DNA of 64,000 bases from the NCBI GenBank assembly GCA_029959085.1, contig JARWIR010000024.1:17596296-17660295 (forward strand). Direction: 5' to 3'. This document shows, piece after piece, positions 1-11,955 of the stretch. Made by a program: the position numbers and the translations under genes. How positions within the stretch are numbered: position 1 is the first letter of the stretch; each line of letters begins with the position of its first letter. The notes under the pieces were generated by a model. It was not told the DNA's origin. It searched no databases and saw only the letters and a program-made list of their open reading frames with translations. Source of the DNA: Nemophila menziesii (taxonomy: Eukaryota; Streptophyta; Magnoliopsida; Boraginales; Hydrophyllaceae).

Positions 1-545
1 ATTACTGAAGCATTTTTTCAATTTATCCACCTATCCCACAAGATATAAGTGTGATTACCATCTTGGATATCATGATGAATAAACTTGTAAGCAGTGTCTC
101 TAATTTTCAAAATCTGTTTCCAAATCCAAGTATAAGTTTGCTTTATATCCAAACTCCATATACACTTTCCTTTTATAATATTTGTAGTCACCCATATACT
201 CCAAAGATTATTTCTCTGGAGTACATTCTCCAGAAAGTGAATAAGAGACACACCTTGTTAATGTCTTCTAGATTGTGTATATTAAGTCCACCATGCTCCT
301 TTCGAGTACAAACATTATGCCAAGAGATTTTGGCTCCCTGTGCTCCATCTAAAGTTCCTTTCTACAAAAAGCTAGACATCGTAGTTCATCAACACTTTAT
401 GCAACACCTTATATCCAAATTTACAATGTAAAACCCTCTTTAATCTCCTTCATCTTTAATCTAATTTCTAACTAAAACTAGAATTTTGCAACCTTGGGTA
501 AACGATTTCCCCATGTCATCCCCACTAATTTCATTATCCATGCCA
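1..545 (-). pseudogene. LINE (L1-type) ORF2 fragment, C-terminal to RT
   Basis: Minus-strand translation of 18-251 gives a peptide with the WSLDIK...WIWKQILKIRDTAYKFI...HTYILWDRWIN pattern, typical of plant L1 LINEs in the stretch between reverse transcriptase and the zinc-binding (zf-RVT) region, where a tryptophan-rich block precedes an 'iGnG...W.D.W'-like motif. The rest up to about 545 continues in broken frames. There is no start, no catalytic domain and the copy runs off the left edge. It is a dead relic; family assignment rests on motif resemblance only. Confidence 0.6.
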
Positions 546-552
546 AAGTTAT

Positions 553-738
553 TACTCCCTCCGTTCTAAAAATAATGTCTACTTAATAAAAATGGTGTCC
601 TAAAAATATTATCCATTTAAAATTTAATACATTTTATCTCATATTTTTCTACTATTACCTTTATTAAAATATTTAAATTTATGTTTTCAATGAAAAGTAT
701 TAAGACATTTTATAAAGTGTATCTTAATAATAATGAAT
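553..738. mobile_element. Stowaway-like MITE end
   Basis: TA followed by CTCCCTCCGTTC at 555-566 matches the conserved terminal sequence of Stowaway (Tc1/mariner) MITEs, which insert at TA. The following 170 bp is AT-rich as expected. I do not see the mirror terminus before the next element begins near 740, so the copy looks truncated or decayed on its right. Confidence 0.45.
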
Positions 739-746
739 GTAATGAT

Positions 747-2311
747 AGGGGTGGAAATCGGAAAGAACAGATCGGAAAAAAGGTATTACAGAAAAATTCT
801 AATTTTTTTTTGGAATAGATTTTTCCATTCCAATTCCTATCCAATTCTTTGGAACTGGGAAAAACAATTCTTAATTCGGAATTTTAGAATTTACCAAAAA
901 TTTGGAAATTTTGGAACTTTTGGTTTGAAAAATTCAGAATTTTGGATTGGAATTCGGAACTTTTGGTTCGAAAATTGTGGAACTAAGGGTTATAAATCGG
1001 AATTGTGGTTTAAAACTTACACGAAGAGTAACAGTAGTCAAAAGCTAAACTTATAAAACTTACACGAAGAGTAACAGTAGTTAAAAGTTAAGCTTTAAAT
1101 TTACACGAAGTAACAAAATAACAGTAGTTAAAAAATAATGCTAACCCACTGTTACTTTTCCAATTACATGAAAAAACATATATTGCAAAAATATTTTGGA
1201 AAATGATCCTGCAATATTACATGTTTTAAGGACCAAAGACTTGTGAGATTAGTACGCGAAAAATGGGTGGAATAGGAGATTAGTAACTGCAACAATATTT
1301 ATTACAATTTGGAATATTTGGAAGGCTAGGATGAAAGAACTGTTTGTAAAAAAGACTTGGGATATTGTGGAGATCAACGAAAAATCAAAATCTTTATTGA
1401 AATATTTATTTTCTGATAGTAGAGAGATTAAAGAGGATATTGAGCTCATTCAACATAAATCTTCTAAAGATAATATTAACCCGTTTATTAATGATAATGT
1501 TGATTATGTTTGGATGAATGATGCCTCTTTTATTAACAGTTAGGAACCAACTGTAATCGTGTCTATTGGAGTTAATAAAGATGGAATGATCAGCCAAAAA
1601 ATTGTTAAAAGAGCCAGAGTTAATACAATACTTGAAGGTGAAACTTGGGGCATTTTTCAGGCCATGAGATCTGCTGCAGGTCTCAATTTCCAGAGTAGCT
1701 CTTTCTACTCTGACAACCTTGAGGTTGTTCAAGGTATTTTGAATGGTGGTGGTTCCAATTGGAGAATAAGACCAATGATTGGTGAAGCACTCAGCTGGCT
1801 TAAGAGATTCCCGAGGTGGAAGATCTTTCACATTAAAAGAGATTTTAACCAGATAGCGGATAAGTTTGCTAAACTCAGTAGAATGGGTATAGACACTTCT
1901 AGGTGTCCGACTATGTATTTAACTGTTTTTTCTGATGGGCTAGATAGATTAGCTCGTACTTGTATGTAACTGTAAATTCTTTCTATGAAAAAAAAAAAGG
2001 ACCAGAGAAACTGGTCATTGATTTTCATGTTTCAAATATTCCATGCAATATTATTTTGAAATATAATATAATTCGCTTATATAATTCGGAAATAAAATCA
2101 GATCGAAAATATATTTCGGAAATAAAATCGGATCGGAAAATCCAGAAAAATCATAATTTATATGTAGTTTCAATTTCGATCCGATTTTTTCGAAAAAATC
2201 GGAAATCGAAATTTTTGGAATTTCAGAACTTTAAAAATTTGTTCTGAAATCGAAATTTTTAGATTGGAAAAAGTCAAAAATCATAAATTTCAGATTCAAT
2301 TTTCACTCATA
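747..2311. mobile_element. hAT-like non-autonomous element with 8-bp TSD
   Basis: The left end AGGGGTGGAAATCGG (from 747) is mirrored by CAATTTTCACTCATA (to 2311), an imperfect inverted repeat. Exact 8-bp direct repeats GTAATGAT lie immediately outside at 739-746 and 2312-2319. An 8-bp duplication and this kind of terminus are characteristic of the hAT superfamily. Subterminal sequence is made of repeated TCGGAA/TTCGGAATT-like words on both sides. No transposase is present. A LINE insertion (1240-1996) sits inside; without it the element would be roughly 0.8 kb. Confidence 0.75.
1240..1996 (+). pseudogene. 5'-truncated LINE insertion: RNase H tail with poly(A)
   Basis: The translation carries a LINE RNase H domain: YVWMNDASF (first Asp), EGETWGIFQAMRSA (Glu), FYSDNLEVVQGIL (second Asp) and FNQIADKFAKLSRMG (the ADxLAK-like end). 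An in-frame stop near 1542 and a start far inside the domain show it is not functional. It ends in a run of A at 1988-1998, and 12-bp direct repeats AAGGACCAAAGA (1228-1239) and AAGGACCAGAGA (1997-2008), one mismatch apart, flank it. This is the signature of target-primed reverse transcription with 5' truncation, nested in the hAT-like element. Confidence 0.8.
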
Positions 2312-2878
2312 GTAATGATTGTTTCTTGATTTGTATTAAAAGATAAGTAAATATTATTTTTAAGATAAGGGTAGTATTTAATTTAATCCAAAACAATTTC
2401 CCACTAACCTTGATTTACAAATTAAAACACACAATGTTGACTTTTCTCATCCATTCTTTTAGCAGTCCGTGAATCCATTTGGACCACTATCCAACTCGAA
2501 TAAATAAACCCAGCTTGTATCAACAAATTCTTTTAATTTTTCAAATATTAAATACATATTATCCAATCTAATTGTTTGGCCCAAGTAGATTAAATATAAT
2601 TTTTGTGTTGGTCCAATAGAGGCCCAACTAGATAGTTCCACAATCCAACCCATCTCCTTAGCCCATAGTCAATGTGTTTCATCTTCTTATTTGCTCCACA
2701 ACCTTGTACAGTAGAAAACTCATCTGCTAAACCCCACACCCTTTTGCTTAATCTCCCTCGTTGTGTCCATTTTATGGAACACCAACAAAGCCACCGTAAT
2801 TCATATAGCCTCTTATCCTTGTTCCTTGACGTAGAAATCATTCCTTGCCTTGCCAATTTCAGTAGTTGTGTAGAAGTA
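2312..2878. other. No gene recognised
   Basis: This stretch has short ORFs on both strands, none with a motif I know. It looks older and less AT-rich than its surroundings and may be continuous with 3334-3840, from which it is separated only by a small transposon. It could be a decayed single-copy locus. Confidence 0.3.
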
Positions 2879-2888
2879 ATCGTACATA

Positions 2889-3323
2889 GGGGCGGAGCCA
2901 CAGCCAAGGTACCCCCTTCCCCCCGAGTTTTAAAAAAATCTATAACCTTTAAAAAAAAATTAAAAAAATAATATATAGCATAATTGTTTTGCTTTGGCCC
3001 CTCTTTACAAAATATCCCAACCCTCCTATAAAATATCTTACTTTCATAAGTTCCTTAATAAAATATCTAATAAGTACCACATTTGCTTAACCACCGACTA
3101 ATAAGTCCATAAAACCCAATCATTTATCCACCACCGACTTAGGTATTTAAGCCCACTAAGTAAATAATATAATGTTCAGCAAAATATAGAGACTTTCAAA
3201 GCACCTTTTTAAAAACATAGGGACCTTTACGTACTTTTGCAAAATATAGCGATGTATAGTGCAATTACCCAAAAAAAAAAAAAAATCGGGGACGTTACCC
3301 CCAGAACAAAAATCCTGGCTACG
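2889..3323. mobile_element. Small DNA transposon (MITE-like) with 10-bp direct repeats
   Basis: The segment begins GGGGCGGAGCCACAGCC and ends AATCCTGGCTACG, whose reverse complement CGTAGCCAGGATT matches the start in the CGGAGCCA core. ATCGTACATA lies directly on each side (2879-2888 and 3324-3333). The 435-bp body is non-coding with a poly-A stretch and 'AAAATATAG' words. Ends of the GGGGCGGAGCCA type are common in plant hAT-like MITEs; the 10-bp repeat would also suit a Mutator-type element, so the superfamily is uncertain. Confidence 0.65.
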
Positions 3324-3333
3324 ATCGTACATA

Positions 3334-3840
3334 ACAAAGTACTATCTTGGTATTGAAACATAGTAAGGAAGATTTCGTTGATCTATTGAGTTTAAATTGA
3401 CTCCCAAGTCTTTCTCCGCACGGAAGCGAAGCAGACTTGGTTTTCCTAAACTTTAGCAGTTCATTAGAACTGTAAATATCCCTATTCAAACTTTCATGTT
3501 TATTACCATCAAGAATTTGAAGATGACCACATCACAGAAACCATCGGTCTCGTCGTTTCTTTTTCTTCACACCGCCTCACCATTTTTCGCGAAGGTTCTG
3601 CCAATTGAAACAAAGTCTCTGGTTTTCCATGGATTCTTTAAATCCTTCATTTCTGATGTTGTTATGCATCCAAAACCAGGAAATTGATGAAGAAAAGTGG
3701 TTAACATGAGAAGAAAACTAGAAAAGTATCATCGCTTAACACTTTATAGAGAGAATATGCATATGCTTTTAGTCGGTTTGAGAGTGCACTATTTTACTCT
3801 CTTCTCCTTTTTTTTGTCAAAGTGCAATGATATAAAAAGC
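3334..3840. other. No gene recognised; possible decayed unique sequence
   Basis: The minus strand between about 3380 and 3700 can be read as fragments of amino-acid text with few stops, but I recognise no domain. Nothing else stands out. Confidence 0.25.
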
Positions 3841-3849
3841 AATAATAGT

Positions 3850-6624
3850 TCTTACAAGCAAACATAAAAACCTCATCCTATACCACTAGGTATTGGAGAG
3901 TAAGACGTCAACTTAGCGAATTGAAGGGGAGGGTTGGAAACTCAATTACAAGGCAAAATACCCAATAGCCTTGCAGCCCAATCCACAAACACATTATCTA
4001 ATCTACTAATAAAAAAGAAAGATACTAGTCTATTACAGCAAAATTTTCTAATATCATAAAGGAAAAATTTAAGGCGCGCATTTGGAGGAGCTCTCGAGGA
4101 CTTGAGCATCTCCACAACCATCTTATTATCACAAAGTAACCTGATGTCTTGGCGATGAAAGTTGATTGTTGAACAAAGTCTATTGCGTACTCCAGTAAGT
4201 TCTGCTTCATTTGGGCTGTTACAAGAGAAAGACCACGCATGGCCATGTATTATGTTAGTATCTTTATCTACTAATAAACTAGCATATGAGGCTTTGTATT
4301 ATTTTGTAAAACAAGCATCAGTAATGAGAATAATGGTATCCTCATTCATATTCACATTCCATTTATCACTTTTTGTTTTAGTACTTTTAGCACGAGAATC
4401 ATTATTAGTTCTATCCATCTATTGTCTCACGGGAATAGCATGTACCTGGCTTTTCAAATTAGGTGATTAGCCACAGAATTTGTTTCTTTTGTATAACAGA
4501 ATTCATCATAGGCTTTAAGGGATTGTTGTAATACACAGGGGCGGATGTAGGGGTGGGCTGAGGTGGGCTGCAGCCCACCCCATTCTATCCTAGCCCACTA
4601 TAATTTAACATGTTCTTTTTCTTTAATAGATAAAAATATAACTAAAAAAAATATAGCATAAAATTAGCCTCCCTAACTTAAAGTTTAGAGATTAATTCTA
4701 TCAAATAATAATATTTATGGACGAAATTGGAACGTAAATACCATTAAATATTTAATCCCTTGGTCTATTTTAATTTTTTTTCATAGATTTTTTTTAGTAA
4801 TTAATCTTAAATGTTTATAAAAATTTCATTTGGCCCCTAAATTTCAAAATTTATTTTATTAGACTTTAAATTATTTTATTTATAGGATTTTTTTACAACG
4901 AAATGTATGTTATTTTGTATAAAAAAAAAGAAATTTATCAGATGATTAATTTAAAAAAATAATACCCGGACTTATATTGCAATATTTACACAATATAAAG
5001 ATTTATAGTGCATTTTAGCATTATATAAGGATCTATCTAGCAATTTTTGCATAATATATAGACTTATCGTGCAAATACGGTAAAATAATGGAGTAGTAGC
5101 ACATCTTCTTTTATATTTTAACTCCTCAGTGTGCATTTTTCTTTTACACATTTTCCAAATGAAATTCCTTATCTTAGGGGGCACCTTTAAGGTCCCTACA
5201 TCCTTCCAAATAGAATTGGGGGTTATATGTGAGCTACAAGGTTGATCCACCTTAAGATGAAGCTCTTTTTTTCATCTCAATATCTTTAATATAGCCATAA
5301 ATATCTTTAGATGTGATTTCACCAGTTCTAGAATGTATCCAGAAGGCATTATCATTTATAATTTGATAAGGAGTCATAATATTTAATATTTTTTTCAGCT
5401 GTTTCAGAATCAAACCATTTAGAAATTAAGTAATGGTCCCAAATTTTAGAGCCCTTAAGAAATAAATCTGATACAGTAACAAAGGGGCACTGATTAGGGC
5501 ATTTTATATTTTTTATACCAGGGATCCAGCTATGATTCCATATATTAATCGTTTTTCCAATACCTATTTTCCAATTTAATTCATTTTTGAAGCTATTTTT
5601 TCCTTCCACTAAACTTCTCCACCCCCAAGAGGGGTTATAACTGAGATCAGCATCTATGAAGTGGTTTTTTTTTTTGAAATATAAACCTTTTAAAGTTCTA
5701 GCTAATAGTGAGTTAGGGCTATTAAGGATTTTCCAGGAATTTCTAACTAGAAGTGTTATATTTTTTATCCTCATACCTTTGAAACCCACCCCTCCTTTAT
5801 CTTTATTAATTGTCATGTTGTCCCACCTAATCCAATGGTTTCTTTTATTATTTTTATTATTCCACCAAAATGTAGAGATAAGAGAATCAATTTTATCACA
5901 TATACTTTTAGGGATTAGAAAAGCTGACATAGTATAGGATGGTATAGCTGAAATCACAGATTTAATAAGTGTTTCTTTCCCAGCTTCTGAGAGAAATATA
6001 GTATGCCATTTCTCCAGTTGTGTAGAAATACTATCCAACATCCAATTCAAAGCCTTAACCTTGGATCTACCCCACTCAGCAGGTAGTCCAAGGTATTTAC
6101 CCAGGTTAGTAAGTCTATTCATCCTTAAAATATCAAGGATACTAGCAATTTTTTCAGAAGGAGTATTTTTACATAAGACAATTCCGCTTTTATTAAGGTT
6201 AATACACTGTCCAGAGGCATGACTATATTCATTAAGTATTATACCAAATTGTTCTACATCTCCTAAGTCTGCTTTGATAAAGAACAAGCTATCATATGCA
6301 AATAGGATGTGGCTCAATGCGGGATATTGTTTATTCATTTGTAGCTTTCCAATTAGCTTCTTATCAATCTTATCATTAATAAGTGAGGTCAAGGCTTGAG
6401 TAATAAGACAAAATAAGAAAGGGGATAAGGGATCCCCCTGTCTCAGAACCTTAGATGGATTATTAAGTTGTACCTGATCTCCATTTATTAGGACACTATA
6501 TGGAACTAAAGTAACACAACCCATAATCCATTTAATCCAAGTGTAACAGCAACCCATTTTATTCAAATATTCCTTTAAGAAGTCCCACTCAACATTTTCA
6601 TAAGCTTTCGCAGCATCCGCTTAT
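3850..6624 (-). pseudogene. LINE ORF2 relic: RT, zinc-binding region and RNase H
   Basis: Reading from right to left: a 404-codon open stretch (6566-5352) holds the second half of an L1-type reverse transcriptase with LRQGDPLSPFLFCLITQAL, HILFAYDSLFFIKAD, LGKYLGLPAEWGRSK and FWWNNKNNKRN, all typical of plant LINEs. The catalytic FADD box reads FAYD, so one of the two essential aspartates is lost. The zf-RVT-like SIWKDVGTLKVPPKIRNFIWK follows at about 5220-5130, and an RNase H part (PNEAEL-like, 4250-3950) lies beyond a small transposon insertion. The copy is cut at 6624 by the LTR of the next element. It is dead despite the long open frame. Confidence 0.8.
4537..5090. mobile_element. MITE-like insertion within the LINE
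   Basis: AGGGGCGGATGTAGGGG starts at about 4537, a terminus like the element at 2889. The right part has 'ATAGTGCATTTTAGCA' and 'CTTATCGTGCAAATACGG', echoing words in the last 150 bp of the 2889 element, so both probably belong to related families. It separates the zf-RVT and RNase H parts of the LINE. I cannot define its right end or a target duplication. Confidence 0.4.
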
Positions 6625-6629
6625 ATAGC

Positions 6630-8170
6630 TGGTGTCGCCTAAGGTGTGATAAAATAATGGATAAAATAAGTGAAAATAAACACCCTAGGCTGAGCACGAT
6701 TCTGCAAGTATACATGACGTATGCAAGTTTTAATGATAAATAGAATTCGTTCCTCAGAGACTACGAAAGTTAGGAAGAACTTATGCAATTTATCTAGTGC
6801 AGATATGAAAGCTAGAACATATAATACGCAAGAAATTAAAGACTAAAGAGATTTTTATTTGGTTTTTATAAAGATAGAATCAAAATTAATAAAGTAAATA
6901 AAAGAAAATAAGATAGTATGATAGTTTAGCCTGAAATATTAGCAAGCAATCCCTACTAGTCTTGTTTATTCTAACATGTAAGGGTGAATCATGTGATATT
7001 ACTATAGTCAGGATTCTAAATTCCCATACCTTAGACCTTGAGAGCGACTAAGGGGGCTACGAAACAACCACGAGGCAGTCTAAACTTAGGGTTATCAAGC
7101 GCTACCAAGGCCCTAAGCTGAACAATTCCTTCAATTGGTGATATGGTGGTGAAAACATACCCTAATGACTATCTAGTAAGAATCGGTGTTGTCAAGACCA
7201 ATATCGGACACTAGACGTTATGTGGTGTTTCAATAATTAAACACCCCTTTTGGGCGACCATCTAGCTACTATTAAGGTAATCCTATACACAGGCATTCGC
7301 AAGGAAAACAGACAATAAACTAAAACACATAAACATAAAATAAAACATGACTTCAATTAAATACGATGTATCCCAAATCAGATAGAAAAACTAGTGTTCA
7401 TACATATATGCTAAATCTCAAGCTAAAATTATTTAATTCATACTAAAGAAAGAAAAGAAAACAATTACAGATTTGAAGGTTGAAGAAGACATAATATGGT
7501 GTTCAACACCTTACATACTTCTCTTCTTGTGTTGTAAGCTTCTTCCTGGCTTAAGTACTAGCCAAGGATGTGTTTCTTATGATAAGAGGGTGTATTTATA
7601 GGGTATAGGAAGACCTAATTCTTTTCTTGGAGTAGAAGATAGGTATTGGACTCCTAGCCCAACTCAAATTCATAACCCTAAAATATAGAAAAGGTAAGAT
7701 TCTAATGCTATTTTGTTTTGGCCGTAACTGCTTCAATACTTATCCGATTGACGCGTTCCAATAGTTGAAACCGATCGTATCAGAGAGCTCTTTAACTTTG
7801 CTCTAGTCCATTCTTCCAAATTCCTATCCAATCTTGAGTTATGATCACTTTTATGTTCGTATCTACTGGAATTCAGATTTATTTGACAACTTTATCTTTT
7901 CCTTTTTCATATTTCTTGCCTTTATCTCCAATTTCCATGTTTATCCTCTTTTCCTTATCTCTTAGAATTAACTTGTCATCTAATTAATTACCATATATCT
8001 TTAAAGCTTCACAATTAAACCCAATATGCCTTAAAAATAAAAATAATTCAATCAAGCCACAAAATAGGAAAGTGTACTAAATCATGTGAAAATCGACCTA
8101 TAACCTAATAAATACACCTAAAAATGATGTCTCCAACTAATGATAAATCATCACATATAGGGAGACATCA
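6630..8170 (-). repeat. 3' LTR of Athila-like gypsy element (element A)
   Basis: On the minus strand the LTR runs from TGATGTCTCCC (8170) to GGCGACACCA (6630), i.e. TG...CA, about 1.54 kb. It holds a TATA-like TATAAATACACCC near 7587-7602 and the block around GAGAGCGACTAAGGGGGC that recurs in the other LTRs of the window. The left flank is LINE sequence cut at 6629. The bases ATAGC at 6625-6629 would be the target duplication, but its partner is missing because the opposite LTR is truncated. The LTR was defined by alignment with 10070-11608 and 14877-15361. Confidence 0.85.
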
Positions 8171-8202
8171 AGACCACTCAAAGTTGTATCGTCCCGATAC
8201 AA
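8171..8202 (-). promoter_or_regulatory. Polypurine-tract side hairpin of element A
   Basis: In element sense TTGTATCG-GGA-CGATACAA is a perfect 8-bp stem with a 3-nt loop (8184-8202). It is followed by CTTTGAGTGGTCT and then the LTR start TGATG. The position next to the LTR is where plus-strand DNA synthesis is primed from the polypurine tract. The tract here is weaker than in the two sister copies (GAGTGGTCT against TTGGGGGTCT). Confidence 0.65.
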
Positions 8203-9690
8203 TAAAGATAAAGAACAATAGGGTAGTCAAATAATAAACAGAGAAGTAGGAGGAGAATAAGAACATAACACAATGTATGATCCTAGAGCATAATATCTAA
8301 AAAGTCTCATGTAGTGATGCTAAAGAAATAATGCACACATATGCTTAATATACACATAATCAACAATCTATAAATTCAAGTCCAGATTAATTTCGCAATG
8401 CCAGAAGGAGAGGTGTCAACTCAGTTTATGCTAATGGCTATAGGTTCTTCATAGGTTCTAATATAGCATCCAATGGTCCACTTACCTACAGCCTAATAAC
8501 TCAATTGTTTCTCCATCAAGTAGCTAGAAATCCTAAGGTCTTTATGGTTATAACTTGGCTTAGGGACGGTGTGGTATATTTGGATAATGAAAAGTGAGCT
8601 TTTGGCTCGCTCCTCACATTCCATCAACGAATCGCCCTAGAGCTTGAGTTTTCACTCGAAGATGTTCTCACTCAACCCAATTTTTTATGCCTTAATGTGC
8701 ATCCCCAATTAATCTCAAATAAAACCTTTTTCATGATGATATACAATTTCCACTTTGCCGGTCCAAATATATATTCTTTTCATATCAATTTTTTTTCTTT
8801 TGTATAGCTATGACTCTCTTTTTGATGTTGAGATATCACACAATTTTTCACATATATTTGTTTCTTTTCATGCTTTTCAGCTCTTTTCATGCTTTTCAGC
8901 TCTTTTCATTTACTATTACCCCAGCAAAGGGTTATAATAATAAGTTTTTCACAATGACAATTTCCCAAACCCAATGTTCCCAAATGATGAAACCCACCAC
9001 CCCAAACTCAAGCTCTAAAAACGACTTGTGTCAGGTTTTGGGATTCGAGTGCGGGTCATATAGATAAGTCCTATAAACTAAGGGTATGGTTTATAATGTG
9101 GTTAATAAAAAGGCTTTAGAAAGGCTCAGAGGGGCTAAGACGGATAAATATTAACAATAATCAAATAAAAGGGTGAGAAAGCTAAAAAGGCTTCAAGTGG
9201 CTTCAATATGAAAGAACTGCCTTATTCACTTTTCTAACTACCGGATTTTGTTACTTTTTCACTACTAGTTCATAGACAAGTGGGGTTTCAACTAATTTCA
9301 AACCTCACGTTCTACACACCAAATAACTCTCCCTAAGTTTCAACATAACTTCTTAGCATTGCTCATTAAATTTTCTATCTTTTATTTCCTGTTTTCATAC
9401 ATGCATACTAAACATATTTGTGTCATCTTTCAAAAACATACTACTTACTATCATTAGCTTAATTAAATCATGCTCAATAGGTACATTCAACATATTCTAT
9501 GCCTATTCAACCCTAAAAAATTTAAATTTTATGTAAAGACAAAAAGGAAGATGAGGACAACGAATCCCCACCCCCAACTCAAAAGTGAGTCGTGTCCCCA
9601 CGACTAGAAAAAGACTAAAAAAAGAACTAAAATTTAAAATTAGCAAAAATATTGCTCATAAAGAAATGGTAGGGAAGAAAGAAAACATAA
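8171..9690 (-). other. Element A 3' non-coding region with hairpins and G-rich blocks
   Basis: About 1.5 kb between the last ORF and the 3' LTR has no coding content but is recognisably shared with 36080-37592 and 51311-52740. Shared blocks in element sense include a GTCGTG-GGGA-CACGAC hairpin followed by a G-rich run (9571-9604), a GAGCTTGAGTTTGGGGTGG block (9000-9016), a GAGC-CAAAA-GCTC stem (8588-8602), and the hairpin at the polypurine tract (8184-8202). Confidence 0.7.
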
Positions 9691-9699
9691 TCTTCGAGG

Positions 9700-11955
9700 C
9701 TATTGCCTTGCCTTATCGACATCCAAGATAGGATTTGCTCGATCTTTCTTTAATTGCTCGAGGAGTGTTGTGATGTGCTCCTTTTCTTCTTTTGAAAGTT
9801 GCGTAATTACTCTCAGAACTTTCATGATCCAAGCATTGTCAATCTTGTTAATCATCTTAAACTCAAGCGTTTCTCCTTCACCCAAAATCATATTCGCTTC
9901 CCGAACAAGACACGTGATCATAGTAGGATATAAATCATTTAATAACGACATGGGAGAGACCGAAAATCGCATAACCTCCTCATATATCAGCTGTGCCACA
10001 TCCTCTTCTTCTCCTCACAAAATACAATTCATAAAGATAGCAATTTTAGAACGCTTTACCATGAACGTATGATGTCTCCTCATTTGTGATAGATTTATGT
10101 TAGGACGAGACATCATTTTTAGTGATTTAGAAGTCTTTCTAATCGTTTTTCTTGAGAAATAGTGCACTTTCCTATTTTGAGTCTTGATTTAGTAAAATAA
10201 TATTTTTAGAGCATATTGGGTTTAATTATTTATTTAGTGTGAAGCTTTAATAATAATTATGGAGATTAATTAGAGTCCAAGTCAAAGACTACAAGATATG
10301 GAAAGAGATAAGCATGGTAATTGGAGATAAGGAAAGAAAAGCTAAAAACATGAAAAAGGAAAAGCTGCCTTAATCCTGAATTTCTGCACCTACGACCACA
10401 AATCAGCTTATATCTCAAGAACGGTGTGGAATTTGGAGAAACGTTCAAGAGAAAAGTTGAAGATCTTTCCGAGACGATGAATTTCGACTACTAATATGCG
10501 TTAAACGGATGAGTATTGAAGCTGCTAGGACCAAATAAAAAACGGGTCTGGTTTCATGTTTTAGGGTTACGAATTTGAGTTGGGCTTGGAGTCCATTACT
10601 TACCTTCTCCTTCAAGAAAACGAATTAGGTCTTCTAAACACATATAAATACACCCTTATATCACTTTTAATCATCCTTTCCTCATAGTAATTAGTCCTTA
10701 GGGTTTCATTCATCAGAGTTATTGTAGTGAGCAAGATGATGTCTTTTATTATTTCCTTTAGTTTATTTCCTTCAGGTATGAACTAAACTTCCCATAGCTT
10801 GGGTTTTGCATCATGTATAAACTATGAATTCTAATTTCTTTCTATCTAATTTTCTTTGGGAATTACATGTTTTAATCTGATATTAGCTTCTTACCTTTAT
10901 ATTTGTTTATGTGTTTTGATTTAATGATTGTTTTCCTTGCTAGTGCACGAGTATAGGGTTACCTTAATAGTAGTTAGATGATCGCCTTAGCTGGGTGTCT
11001 AATTATTGAAACACCACATAATGTCTAGTGTCGATATTGGTTCTGACAACACTAATTCTAACTAGATAGTCATTAGGGTATAATTTAATCACTATCACCA
11101 TGTATGGAAATTGATTTATTAGGGCCCTAGTGGCGTAGGATAACCCTATTTGAACCAGCCTCGTGGTGTGTCTGTAGCCCCCTTAGTCGCTCTCAAGGTC
11201 TAAGGTATAGGAATTTAGAATCCTGACTAAATATCTAAGAGCTAATTATCTCCCTTATTAACTAGATTTAATATAAAGAATTAGAAGGATTAGTGCATAC
11301 TAGCAAAGCCTAAGCTATACTTCTCATCTCATATTTCTTCGTATTTATTTTATTATATTTAATTTTCCTTAGTTTAATTTAGTAATTCGAAATTATTCTC
11401 TATTATTTTCTTGTCTTTTAATTATTTACTCTTACTCGTTATTCCTACCCATTCGATTAACACACTAAGTCCCTGAGAACGAACTTTCTTATCATTAAAA
11501 CTTGCATACAACCTGTAATACTTGCAGTACTGTGCCTATCTAGGGTGAGAGTGCGTAGTTTTCTGACTTATTATTTATCTTATTTTTATCACAACCTAGG
11601 CGACACCAACGTAGACCAACCCAATCTTTCTCCAATCTCCAAAAATCTTCTTGTATTCTCCTTTACCAACTTCTTCTTCAAATACTTTCTCATAAGAAAA
11701 AGGAAGTTCCTGTAATTGTTTCTTCGCAGAAGCTATCAGGGCCCTTGAAGCTTTCTCTTTTTCTTCAGGTGTAGGACCTTTGATCTGTAGAGGTTGTGTT
11801 GTTTTCTTCACGAAAGTTGGAACCTTTTTGCCCATTGAATCAAACACAGCTAGCTGACCTCTCTTCTTTTGACATGTTTCACCCTTTGTGTTGGAACTAG
11901 AACTTTTCTCACTTGATTTCTTCTCAATAGAACCCAATACCTTGCTTTTCTTCAT
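9700..11955 (-). pseudogene. Element A second ORF, unknown function, split by a solo LTR
   Basis: The first half (11955-11609) encodes a lysine/serine-rich start (MKKSKVLGSIEKKSSEKSSS) followed by PTPEEKEKASRALIASAKKQLQELPFSYEKVFEEEVGKGEYKKIFGDWRKIGLVYV. The second half (10064-9700) includes EEEDVAQLIYEEVMRFS, LLNDLYPTMITCLVREANMIL and a C-terminal KEEKEHITTLLEQLKKDRANP. They were one reading region before a solo LTR entered at 10070-11608; the 5-bp duplication ACGTA marks the join. A stop and frame change close to the join show further decay. The '...LYPTMITCLVREA' text resembles the uncharacterised plant-transposon protein often found with Athila elements, but I cannot confirm this. Confidence 0.5.
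10070..11608 (+). repeat. Solo LTR of the element A family, TSD ACGTA
   Basis: A 1539-bp LTR runs TGATGTCTCC...GGCGACACCA on the plus strand, opposite to its host element. ACGTA is present at 10065-10069 and 11609-11613. A TATA-like ATATAAATACACCC lies near 10643. No internal sequence or primer site follows, so this is the product of LTR-LTR recombination. The exact TSD fixes both ends of this LTR family and shows that LTRs here end in CACCA. Confidence 0.9.

Noticed and set aside
2590..3720. A spliced host gene on the minus strand across 2590-3720
   Set aside because: Short open stretches exist, but I find no domain, no convincing splice pattern and no start, so I list the area as unassigned.
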